This document shows positions 1 to 5,403 of a stretch of DNA of 5,403 nt, in pieces. The stretch comes from Pseudomonadales bacterium (lineage in GTDB: Bacteria; Pseudomonadota; Gammaproteobacteria; Pseudomonadales; Azotimanducaceae): NCBI GenBank assembly GCA_007128525.1, contig SKXG01000109.1, forward strand, positions 1-5,403, written 5' to 3'. Position numbers and translations under genes: made by a program. The notes under the pieces are model-generated. The model did no database searches. It saw nothing but the letters and a program-made list of their open reading frames with translations, and was not told the DNA's origin. The first letter of the stretch is position 1. Each line of letters begins with the position of its first letter.

Positions 1-822
1 AAGCACTTCGCCAGCAGTGCCGTCCCAGCCTGGTTCATCCATCTGCCAGTGGCCCAGCAACGGCTGGCACAGGCGGGCGCTGGCATCCGCATTCAAGCCG
101 GCCAGTTGGTTGGCGTATAGCTCGGCCACCTCCGCGTTCGTCAGAGCATGGTCGTAGATCAGCAACTCATCGACCAGGCCGCGGAAGGTTTGAAAGTACG
201 CAAAGTTACCCAGCGAGCTCTGGGCCTGACCGACGATCAGCCCGCCATCAGCCACGTCCAGTCTGCGCGGGGGCGTGTCCATGAAACTGGCCACCTGATT
301 GCCGTTCAGGAAAAACCTGTTTTGTGGCCCATCGCCGACCCACAGCAAATGGTGCCACTGCCCGTCTGCCACACTCGGAATGCCAAAACTCTGCGCAGAG
401 CCGCGCAAGCGCAACACCAAAGTGCTGCTACCAAAGAATCCGATTTGCAGCTCCTGGTTCTCAGTGGCGTTGGCAGCCGAGAGCAATGTCTGAATGCCAT
501 CGTATTCCGTATTGATCCAGATGGAGATGCTGAACCGGGACAGACCATTCAAGGCGGCCGCATCGGGCTGCAAATATTGTCCGCGACTGTTGGCGCTGAG
601 GTCCGCACCCCGACACAGAAAGCCTTCTTCAATGCTGTCGACGCCCACGGCTCTGGCCGTGTTGAAGTTGCCCTGGCTGTCAATCAGCTCCCCCGGCGTG
701 CCATCCCAGCCGGGGGTGTCCATGCGCCACTCGGCAATCAGTGCCGCCCGCACTGGCACGGCCATCAGCAACAGGCTTGCGAGCATCGCCAGCGTACACA
801 GCGCCTTTAAGCGATTGCTCAT
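1..822 (-). CDS. mshQ: MshQ-like secreted protein with LamG/ConA-like domains (N-terminal 274 residues, 3' end outside window)
   Basis: The frame is open from an ATG at 822 to the window edge, giving 274 residues with no stop. Residues 1-26 form a Sec signal peptide: positive SNRLK, a hydrophobic core, and a VRA|A cleavage site. It is not a prepilin leader, so the protein should be exported rather than polymerised by the pilin peptidase route. Residues 27-240 read as one laminin-G/concanavalin-A-like beta-sandwich, with SRFSISIWIN (95-104), WHHLLWVGDG (156-165), FFLNGNQV (170-177) and GLVDELLIYDHAL (215-227). At residues 259-272 the domain-opening motif WxMDxPGWDGTxGE recurs, so a second domain begins at the edge. 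MshQ proteins end msh operons and are usually much longer; their role at the pilus is not well defined, and adhesion is an inference. The start overlaps the mshP stop as ATGA, with GAGGG at 830-834 seven bases upstream. Confidence 0.85.
   Translation of the reverse strand, partial: MSNRLKALCTLAMLASLLLMAVPVRAALIAEWRMDTPGWDGTPGELIDSQGNFNTARAVGVDSIEEGFLCRGADLSANSRGQYLQPDAAALNGLSRFSISIWINTEYDGIQTLLSAANATENQELQIGFFGSSTLVLRLRGSAQSFGIPSVADGQWHHLLWVGDGPQNRFFLNGNQVASFMDTPPRRLDVADGGLIVGQAQSSLGNFAYFQTFRGLVDELLIYDHALTNAEVAELYANQLAGLNADASARLCQPLLGHWQMDEPGWDGTAGEVL
7..48 (-). repeat. LamG domain-opening motif, copy 2 of 2 in MshQ
   Basis: Encodes WQMDEPGWDGTAGE (MshQ residues 259-272), matching 11 of 14 residues of the copy at 688-729. 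Most shared codons that can vary differ at a synonymous position, so this is an old, protein-level repeat rather than a recent DNA duplication. Confidence 0.7.
688..729 (-). repeat. LamG domain-opening motif, copy 1 of 2 in MshQ
   Basis: Encodes WRMDTPGWDGTPGE (MshQ residues 32-45). It is the first copy of a motif that recurs 227 residues later at window positions 7-48, marking tandem LamG-like domains. Eleven of 14 residues are identical between copies. Confidence 0.7.
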
Positions 823-1208
823 GGCCGGGCCCTCAACAAAATCTCGCGTTCAGCACTCCCCCCGCCGGCGATGCACCGTCCCAGGCTAACGAGATCATAG
901 TGGGGCAAGTCATCTATGACGGTCTGCTGGCAGCGCACCTCAGCGCTGCAGCCGTTCAGACCCGGCTCACTGAATTCAAAGGTTCGGTCGCTGCAACTGC
1001 CGCTGCCATAGGGTGCGAAAACGCGATTCAAACCCAATGCGGCACCACTCTCGGCTGCTGCAAAGGCCTGCACTGACAGAACATCCTGGCTGTAGGCGGC
1101 GCTACTCGTTCGCACCAGGCTGGCAACTGCCAGCGCCAACAGGGCGACCACCACGATCAGGAAGATCGCGCTGATCAAACCGAAACCCTGTGCGCGATCA
1201 GGGTACAT
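819..1208 (-). CDS. mshP: MSHA pilus minor pseudopilin MshP (PilX/GspK-like), 129 aa
   Basis: This is a small inner-membrane pseudopilin expected to sit in the minor-pilin complex that primes or caps the MSHA fibre. It starts MYPDRAQG, with a class III leader ending at Gly8, followed by the hydrophobic helix FGLISAIFLIVVVALLALAV (9-28). The mature fifth residue is Ser13 rather than the usual Glu, as in other MshP and GspK-type proteins. The block AFAAAESGAALGLNRV (48-63) matches the conserved A-AESG segment of the MshP/PilX family. Four cysteines (72, 87, 93, 112) could form two disulfides. I chose the ATG at 1208 because it puts the leader directly before the helix and has AGGTG (1213-1217) just upstream; the in-frame ATG at 1259 would add 17 residues unrelated to a leader. 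The start overlaps the mshO end by 11 nt, and the TGA overlaps the mshQ ATG. Confidence 0.88.
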   Translation of the reverse strand: MYPDRAQGFGLISAIFLIVVVALLALAVASLVRTSSAAYSQDVLSVQAFAAAESGAALGLNRVFAPYGSGSCSDRTFEFSEPGLNGCSAEVRCQQTVIDDLPHYDLVSLGRCIAGGGSAEREILLRARP

Positions 1209-1983
1209 TGCGCACCTGCACGCTGTGCCGAATACGCAGGCGATCATCGCCGGATACAAACATCAGATCGATGCTGACTACCGCATTGCGGGTGAGGCTT
1301 GCCGCTTCCACTTCAAACGGCGGGTTATCCAATTGCAATCCAGTGCCAACGAGCCCGCGCTGCGGCATGTTCGCAGGCAGCGACGTGGGCGCAGGCTGAC
1401 TATTCATAAAGCCATAATCGCTGAAGCGCCAGAGTCGGCCCTCGTGCACGCAATAGCTCACCGGTTGGCTGATCAGATAGAAGCGACTCGTGGGTGAGTG
1501 CTCCGGGAAAGCATGCGGCGCCGCGAAATTCACGCGCACTTTGCCTTCGGCATCAGGCGGCTCCAGCGTGACTGCCGGGGACACGGGGCCTGGGCTGGCC
1601 AAAGCATAGATATCCGCCACCTGCACCGGGAACACCGCCATTCGCAACGAATCGCCGCCGATATTGCCAATGAGTGGCACACTGACCGCGTGATCCTCAC
1701 TGCTGCCCACCGGCAGCTGCAAATAGCTGCCACCAGCATCCGCCTCAACGAATTCTATGCACTGCCCGTTGCTGCGCAGACTGCCAGGCAGTGCATTGCG
1801 GAGCTCCCGTTCCAATCGCCCCAGAGCCAAGCGTGCATTGCTGGCCAATTCGGAGCGGTCAAGGGCGCTGGCATAGCCCAGACTCGCATGGCGGATGTAG
1901 GTGACGCTGCCGGCAGCAAGGATACCCAGCACCAGGATCACCACGACCAGCTCTACCAGACTGAATCCGGCATGATGGCGCAT
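1198..1983 (-). CDS. mshO: MSHA pilus minor pseudopilin MshO, 261 aa
   Basis: This is a type IV pseudopilin of the MSHA minor-pilin set. It begins MRHHAG followed by FSLVELVVVILVLGILAAG, a canonical prepilin peptidase site: cleavage after Gly6, Phe7 becomes residue 1, and Glu11 becomes Glu5. Residues 7-30 form the membrane and core helix. The next block, ALGRLERELRNALPGSLR (53-70), and CIEF (75-78) match the MshO/PulJ-type pattern in which an amphipathic helix leads into the globular domain. RFYLISQPVSYCV (167-179) is another MshO-like segment. Cys75 and Cys178 are the only cysteines and may pair. At 261 residues it is the largest pseudopilin here, typical of MshO. The start shares one base with the mshD stop (TGATG at 1981-1985), and GGGGGA at 1991-1996 lies seven bases upstream, so translation is probably coupled. 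Confidence 0.92.
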   Translation of the reverse strand: MRHHAGFSLVELVVVILVLGILAAGSVTYIRHASLGYASALDRSELASNARLALGRLERELRNALPGSLRSNGQCIEFVEADAGGSYLQLPVGSSEDHAVSVPLIGNIGGDSLRMAVFPVQVADIYALASPGPVSPAVTLEPPDAEGKVRVNFAAPHAFPEHSPTSRFYLISQPVSYCVHEGRLWRFSDYGFMNSQPAPTSLPANMPQRGLVGTGLQLDNPPFEVEAASLTRNAVVSIDLMFVSGDDRLRIRHSVQVRNVP

Positions 1984-2543
1984 CAGAAATTCCCCCGATA
2001 GGCAGCCAATACCAGTTCGCTGCCGGAGGGGTCGCTGACCCGAACCTGCATAACTTTGGCATCCTCGCTGGCATCAAGCGCAAATTCGGATTGTTCTGCG
2101 GCACTGGCATAACGAACGGCCACCCGTACCCGATAACCGTTGTAGCCGGATCGCGGGTTGCCATCGATGTCCAATGGCGGGCTTTCATCCAGGCCGTCGT
2201 AGTCGTTGATGCTGGTAAAGGCGGCGCGGGGGCCGCTGGCACCAAAGGTGTCAGCCGCTGCGCAGCTTAGGGTATCAGGATGACAAGGCGGCATGCCGCC
2301 GACAGGTGTGTTGGCGTCGAATTTCTGGCCCAGCATCTCATCCAAATAGGCCTGGGCCAGCGCCACTGATTGCGCCTGCGACAGGCCATGGCTCTGATAT
2401 CTCAGACCATAGCTCAGGCTATAGGTGATCCCCAGCATGGCAATGGCGATCAACACCATGGCCACAATCAGCTCTACCAGCGTAAAACCGAGGCTGGTAC
2501 GTGTTGCTGGTGCTCGGCTAGATGCAGGCTTCACGGTAGGCAT
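1983..2543 (-). CDS. mshD: MSHA pilus minor pseudopilin MshD, 186 aa
   Basis: This is a minor pseudopilin of the MSHA system. Its N-terminal leader is long for the family, 19 residues ending in TSLG, followed by FTLVELIVAMVLIAIAMLG (20-38) with Glu24 as mature Glu5. The segment SVALAQAYLDEMLGQKFD (59-76) matches the MshD-type ALAQAYLEE helix. A small cysteine loop follows (Cys87, Cys94), then the acidic block INDYDGLDESPPLDIDGN (112-129) typical of MshD, and YRVRVAVRY (137-145). I chose the ATG at 2543; the longer frame from 2627 would add 28 residues that read as mshC in another frame. GGAG lies nine bases upstream of this ATG, inside mshC. The first 26 nt overlap the end of mshC, and the stop overlaps the mshO start by one base. 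Confidence 0.9.
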   Translation of the reverse strand: MPTVKPASSRAPATRTSLGFTLVELIVAMVLIAIAMLGITYSLSYGLRYQSHGLSQAQSVALAQAYLDEMLGQKFDANTPVGGMPPCHPDTLSCAAADTFGASGPRAAFTSINDYDGLDESPPLDIDGNPRSGYNGYRVRVAVRYASAAEQSEFALDASEDAKVMQVRVSDPSGSELVLAAYRGNF

Positions 2544-3048
2544 ATCCCAGCGCTCCGATACACACCAGGTAGCTGGCGCCGCCGGATATCGACAGCTCCA
2601 GACCCAGCGACACATCCAGGCTCTCACTGCCTACCAGAGCGCTGTCCAATCCACCGCGGCCGTCAAAGACCAGTTGCAACGCCTGGCTCGCCCCCAACTG
2701 CCATTGTTCAGTGCCATTACGCAGACTGATCTGCGTATTGCCGCGGTCAAGTTCGCGTACATGCAGTTGGGTAGCGCCATTGTCATCCTGCCAATGGATC
2801 TGCAGGCGCCACTGATCGGCCGGCGCATCCAACAGCAGACCAATCTGGCCACCGCGCCGCGATTGGGCGCTTTGTTGGCCCAGCCGGGTTTGTGCCACAA
2901 CTTCCTGCGCTACCAGAGCCGGACCGAAGGAATCCGGCCCAACCATTCTGCTCATGGCAAACAGCGAAATGACACCCAGAATCACAATGACGCTGACCAG
3001 TTCCACCAGGGTGAAACCGGCCAGCTGTCGATACCCGCTCACGCTCAT
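2518..3048 (-). CDS. mshC: MSHA pilus minor pseudopilin MshC (GspH/FimT-like), 176 aa
   Basis: This is a minor pseudopilin of the MSHA pilus. The leader MSVSGYRQLAG is cleaved before FTLVELVSVIVILGVISLFA (12-31), with Glu16 as mature Glu5. The helix is followed by VAQTRLGQQSAQSRRGGQIGL, a GspH/FimT-like pattern, and a beta-rich globular domain. The C-terminus, VCIGALGYAYREACI, ends with a CX11C pair (Cys163, Cys175), the C-terminal disulfide signature seen in MshC proteins. The start is uncertain: the ATG at 3048 has little Shine-Dalgarno, while a GTG at 3057 (three residues longer) has GAG eight bases upstream. I use the ATG by codon preference. The gene begins about 30 nt after the pilin stop and its last 26 nt overlap mshD, so it belongs to the same transcript. 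Confidence 0.9.
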   Translation of the reverse strand: MSVSGYRQLAGFTLVELVSVIVILGVISLFAMSRMVGPDSFGPALVAQEVVAQTRLGQQSAQSRRGGQIGLLLDAPADQWRLQIHWQDDNGATQLHVRELDRGNTQISLRNGTEQWQLGASQALQLVFDGRGGLDSALVGSESLDVSLGLELSISGGASYLVCIGALGYAYREACI

Positions 3049-3078
3049 GCCAGTCACGCTGGCGACTCAAGCTGCTGG

Positions 3079-3630
3079 TTAGGGCAGCGTCGCAGTGCCG
3101 CGTGCCACCGAGCCCGCTGTGGACGAGTAAACCAAAGTCGGGATCACCGCGCCTGAGCGAACTGTTGCCGAAGTGTAGTGGTAGACGCAGTTCGGGGCAT
3201 CGAAGACCGCCACAAAATCGCTGCGTGGATCACTGCCTGCTGCCGAAGCAACACCGGCCAGATCTGCCGCGGTAGCGATGGAGGGATGGCCTGCCTGCAG
3301 CAAGCCGCTATACACCGCCAGGCAATCCGTCGAAGTCGACACATCACTGGTGCCATTCACGGCTGTGCCATAAGGATAACCATCTTCATTCACCAGCAAA
3401 CTGCCAAATGGCACCAGTGCCGTATCCGGGTCAGGCCGGCCTTCAGCCACCCACTGGGCGTGATACAACGACACACCAGTCTGCAAGCTGCCCATTACGC
3501 CAGACACCACGGAGTCATGGGCCTGATCATCGACGTTCATGAATCGCGGCAAGGCAGTAGCTGCCAGAATGCCGAGCAGAATGATCACCACGACCAGCTC
3601 GATAATGGTGAAACCAGATTGGGACTTCAT
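3079..3630 (-). CDS. mshB: MSHA type IV pilin, MshB-like (MshA/MshB family), 183 aa
   Basis: This is a type IVa prepilin, probably the fibre-forming subunit of this locus since it is the only major-type pilin visible. MKSQSG is the leader; cleavage before Phe7 leaves FTIIELVVVIILLGILAATA as the N-terminal helix, with Glu11 as mature Glu5. ALPRFMNV (26-33) is the usual helix exit. YHAQWVAEGRPDPD (56-69), then TDCLAVYSGLLQAGHPSIAT (101-120), and NCVYHYTSATVRSGAVIPTL (147-166) resemble MshB more than MshA, from memory of the families. Cys103 and Cys148 probably form the conserved disulfide. In Vibrio, mshB and mshA sit in tandem here; only one gene is present, so whether it plays the MshA or the MshB role is open. 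It has a strong Shine-Dalgarno and its own upstream gap, fitting high expression. Confidence 0.8.
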   Translation of the reverse strand: MKSQSGFTIIELVVVIILLGILAATALPRFMNVDDQAHDSVVSGVMGSLQTGVSLYHAQWVAEGRPDPDTALVPFGSLLVNEDGYPYGTAVNGTSDVSTSTDCLAVYSGLLQAGHPSIATAADLAGVASAAGSDPRSDFVAVFDAPNCVYHYTSATVRSGAVIPTLVYSSTAGSVARGTATLP

Positions 3631-3638
3631 GGCTAACT

Positions 3639-3644
3639 CTCCCT
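3639..3644 (-). promoter_or_regulatory. Strong Shine-Dalgarno of the pilin gene
   Basis: On the minus strand AGGGAG lies eight bases before the pilin ATG at 3630. It is among the best ribosome-binding sites in the window and fixes the start codon, in keeping with a highly translated pilin. Confidence 0.7.
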
Positions 3645-3751
3645 GTTAAATTGTCGAGCCGCACAGGGGCAGGCAAACCTGACCGCTAACACTGCTCCTG
3701 TACAAAGATTAGTCCAATATCGGAAATCTGCCGGGGCTCAACGGCCAATCG

Positions 3752-3767
3752 GCCATAAATTCGCCAA
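3752..3767 (-). promoter_or_regulatory. Candidate sigma-54 (-24/-12) promoter element
   Basis: The minus strand reads TTGGCGAATTTATGGC. The GG at 3765-3764 and the GC at 3753-3752 are separated by exactly 10 bases, the invariant sigma-54 spacing, and the -24 half matches TTGGC fully. The -12 half (TGGC) is one base off TTGC. It would start transcription near 3740, leaving a leader of roughly 110 nt before the pilin ATG. Pilin genes such as Pseudomonas pilA use sigma-54 promoters; use of one here is inference from pattern only. Confidence 0.3.
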
Positions 3768-3779
3768 AACGTGAAGAGG

Positions 3780-5021
3780 TTAGTTTATGGCCACACCTGA
3801 TAGATCCCAGAGCGGCAGAAACACACCCAGGGCCAACACCAGCACCATGGCGCCGATGGCGATGATCAGGATAGGCTCGATGGCATCCGTGAGCTGTTTG
3901 AGCTCGTAGTCGACTTCTTCCTCGTAGAACCCGCCTGCCTGGCGCAGCAGCTCATCCACCGAGCCGGTCTCTTCACCAACCGCAATCATCTGCAAGACCA
4001 CCGGCGTAAACATGCCTGAGCTGCGCGCGGTCTGGGTAATGCTTTCACCGCGCTCCACGCCCTGGCGCATGCCTCTGATTTGCCCGGCCATGTAGCTGTT
4101 GCCAATGGCATTGGCCACTACAGACAAGCCCTGTGTTATGGGCACACCCGCCTGCATGACCATGGCGAACGTCTGGCAGAAGCGTGCCAGATTGATGCGT
4201 TCGTAAATGCTGCCCAATATGGGCAACCTGAGTTTCCAGTAGTCCCACCGCAGCCGGCCATCACTGGTGCGCAGATACCGCCTCAGGCCGTACCAGACCG
4301 CTATGGCGAGCAGCAGCATCAGCATGTAGTAATCGACGAAAAACTGGGAAACAGCCAGCAAAACCCTTGTCTGCCAGGGCAGCTCGGCATCGAACTTCAG
4401 AAAAACTTCAGCAAAGGCCGGAATCACAAAGAGATTCAAGATGGCGATGGCAATGCCGATCGCAATCATCACGAACATGGGATAGCGGGTCGCTGACTTG
4501 ACCCGCTTGGCAGTCTCACGCTCGAGCTCCAGATACTGCGCAACCCGTTTGAAGGCCTCATCGAGCTGACCGGTGTTCTCACCAACATGTATGACGCTGA
4601 CATAGAGATCGCTGAACACGCGGCCGTGACGTTTCAACGCCGATGCCAGATCAGTGCCGGCTTCCAGGTCGGTCGTCACCTCCAGCAGTACCTCACGCAA
4701 ATACTGATTGCGCGATGACTCCGCCAGACCCCGCATGGCGCGCACTATGGGCACGCCGGCACGCATCAGGCTGGCCATCTGATGGCTGAGCATGATCAGC
4801 TCATCGATACGCACGCGGCGCAGTTGGCGCAGCGCGTCAGTGAGCCAGGTTCGCGCATCCAGGTCCGCATCGCTGCGTTGCACACTGGCCGGCTCAATCC
4901 GCAACGGCACACTGCCTGCCGCCTGCAAGCGTTGTGCAACGGCCACGGCTGAGGATGCCTCTATCTGGCCCTGGGTCGGGCGCCCTTCGCTGTCTCTGGC
5001 ACTGAAATCAAATTTCGGCAT
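3780..5021 (-). CDS. mshG: MSHA pilus inner-membrane platform protein MshG (PilC/GspF family), 413 aa
   Basis: This is the polytopic inner-membrane platform that couples the cytoplasmic ATPase to pilin insertion. The N-terminal cytoplasmic segment MPKFDFSARDSEGRPTQGQI is typical of PilC/GspF proteins. Two T2SSF repeats follow: the first about residues 76-200, with LMRAGVPIVRAM (85-96) and GENTGQLDEAF (147-157); the second about 278-400, with VMQAGVPITQGL (288-299) and GEETGSVDELL (349-359). These motif pairs show the internal duplication of the family. Membrane segments are predicted near 182-206, 231-246 and 381-405. The length is normal for GspF/PilC/MshG. The ATG at 5021 has GGAGG at 5032-5036, ten bases upstream, and lies 17 nt after the mshE stop, so the two genes are almost certainly co-transcribed. 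Confidence 0.93.
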   Translation of the reverse strand: MPKFDFSARDSEGRPTQGQIEASSAVAVAQRLQAAGSVPLRIEPASVQRSDADLDARTWLTDALRQLRRVRIDELIMLSHQMASLMRAGVPIVRAMRGLAESSRNQYLREVLLEVTTDLEAGTDLASALKRHGRVFSDLYVSVIHVGENTGQLDEAFKRVAQYLELERETAKRVKSATRYPMFVMIAIGIAIAILNLFVIPAFAEVFLKFDAELPWQTRVLLAVSQFFVDYYMLMLLLAIAVWYGLRRYLRTSDGRLRWDYWKLRLPILGSIYERINLARFCQTFAMVMQAGVPITQGLSVVANAIGNSYMAGQIRGMRQGVERGESITQTARSSGMFTPVVLQMIAVGEETGSVDELLRQAGGFYEEEVDYELKQLTDAIEPILIIAIGAMVLVLALGVFLPLWDLSGVAIN

Positions 5022-5031
5022 GACGCAACTG

Positions 5032-5036
5032 CCTCC
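5032..5036 (-). promoter_or_regulatory. Shine-Dalgarno of mshG
   Basis: A perfect GGAGG on the minus strand lies in the 17-nt mshE-mshG spacer, ten bases before the ATG at 5021. It supports that start and independent ribosome loading on mshG. Confidence 0.65.
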
Positions 5037-5038
5037 GG

Positions 5039-5403
5039 TCAGGCATCCGGACGCTGATTAGCAATGGCGCCACCATTCATCTGGGATGAGATTTCTGGCT
5101 TGCCACTGAGCCACTCCATACTGACATCGCCCGCACCAAGCGGATCAACGCCCTCTATCTTCAGGTCTTCGACCTGGCCGGACAGCGCCATTGCCTCGGA
5201 CAGCGTAGTCACGCCCGCCAACGCATAGTCCAGAGCATTGAGTACCAGTGGTCGATAACCCGGTTGCAGTCGAGCCTGGCGGGCAAAGGTCTCACTATTG
5301 CCCGAGCGCAACGTCTGGGCCAGGTTTTCATCCAGCTCGAGCAACTCAAAAACCCCGATGCGGCCGTAATAACCGGTATGATTGCAACGGGCGCAACCCT
5401 CTC
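5039..5403 (-). CDS. mshE: MSHA pilus assembly ATPase MshE (GspE/PilB family), C-terminal 120 residues only
   Basis: The frame is open at the right edge and ends at TGA (5041-5039), so the 5' part of the gene lies outside the window. The visible part opens EGCARCNHTGYYGRIGVFELL. This is the second half of the C-terminal tetracysteine zinc-binding module of GspE/PilB/MshE ATPases (CxxC visible here, partner CxxC upstream) and the TGYxGRxGvfE motif that follows it. The usual C-terminal helices follow (ALDYALAGVTTLSEAMAL), then a polar tail of about 45 residues ending in NQRPDA. The Walker A, Walker B and any N-terminal cyclic-di-GMP-binding region cannot be seen. The protein would power pilus extension from the cytoplasm together with MshG, encoded 17 nt downstream; this order is the standard msh arrangement and supports MshE over PilB or GspE. 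Confidence 0.88.
   Translation of the reverse strand, partial: EGCARCNHTGYYGRIGVFELLELDENLAQTLRSGNSETFARQARLQPGYRPLVLNALDYALAGVTTLSEAMALSGQVEDLKIEGVDPLGAGDVSMEWLSGKPEISSQMNGGAIANQRPDA

Larger units (their letters stand above)
3631..3779 (-). promoter_or_regulatory. Intergenic leader and probable promoter region of the structural msh genes
   Basis: This 149-bp gap between mshG and the pilin gene is the only sizeable non-coding stretch in the window; all other junctions are 30 bp or shorter. In Vibrio cholerae the msh locus is transcribed as two units, with the structural unit starting at mshB, so a promoter is expected here. The sequence shows a sigma-54-like element at 3752-3767 and no convincing sigma-70 pair; the best is TTGAGC, a 16-bp spacer and TATTGG. 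No rho-independent terminator after mshG is apparent, so read-through from mshG is possible. Confidence 0.5.

Noticed and set aside
148..810. Long plus-strand open frame (220 codons)
   Set aside because: It lies entirely opposite mshQ, whose frame has a signal peptide and LamG motifs. The plus-strand translation shows no recognisable domain and is a high-GC shadow.
1209..1259. Longer MshP start at 1259
   Set aside because: It would put 17 extra residues, including three cysteines, before the prepilin-like leader and overlap mshO by a further 51 nt. The ATG at 1208 gives a normal leader.
1936..1953. Perfect 18-nt repeat shared with 3583-3600
   Set aside because: Both copies encode the conserved ELVVVI segment of the prepilin N-terminus in mshO and the pilin gene, so family conservation explains it without gene conversion or a mobile repeat.
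2425..3156. Long plus-strand open frame (243 codons) opposite mshC and the start of mshD
   Set aside because: It spans the ends of three minus-strand genes and its translation is rich in Gln, Arg and His with no domain, as expected for an antisense shadow.
3178..3636. Plus-strand open frame opposite the pilin gene
   Set aside because: It is antisense to a clear prepilin with a leader, Glu5 and disulfide cysteines; no supporting start signal or domain.
3741..3756. Small hairpin (ATGGCC, loop GATT, GGCCGT) after mshG
   Set aside because: The stem has six pairs including a G-U, and no T run follows on the minus strand, so it does not support a rho-independent terminator.

Overview
The window is a compact piece of an MSHA-type (mannose-sensitive haemagglutinin) type IV pilus locus. 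Every gene lies on the minus strand, so transcription runs from high to low coordinates. The organism is most likely a gammaproteobacterium of moderately high GC content. This rests on the mshE-mshG-pilin-mshC-D-O-P-Q order, which is best known from Vibrio, Shewanella and Alteromonas relatives. A betaproteobacterium with an msh locus cannot be excluded from sequence alone.

Right end (about 3780-5403): the 3' end of the assembly ATPase gene mshE, recognisable by its zinc-finger CxxC and the following TGYYGRIGVFE block, then the complete inner-membrane platform gene mshG. These form the machinery part of the locus.

Middle (3631-3779): a 149-bp intergenic gap, the only real non-coding stretch. 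It separates machinery genes from structural genes and carries a sigma-54-like GG-N10-GC element and a strong Shine-Dalgarno sequence for the pilin gene.

Left part (1-3630): six structural genes packed almost without spacers. They are a major-type pilin most like MshB, the minor pseudopilins MshC, MshD, MshO and MshP, and the start of MshQ, a secreted protein with laminin-G/concanavalin-A-like domains that runs off the left edge. From mshC onward, successive genes overlap by about 26, 1, 11 and 4 nt, which suggests translational coupling.

How they work together: MshE hydrolyses ATP in the cytoplasm and acts on MshG in the inner membrane to drive pilin polymerisation. The pilin forms the fibre. 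MshC, D, O and P are expected to prime assembly and form the tip. MshQ is a plausible tip-associated or surface adhesive component. Compared with the Vibrio locus, this one has no mshF and only one pilin gene between mshG and mshC instead of mshB plus mshA. No mobile elements, RNA genes or CRISPR arrays were seen. The system is a known one; the less ordinary points are the reduced gene set, the possible sigma-54 promoter, the tandem LamG architecture of MshQ and the MshP pseudopilin lacking Glu5.
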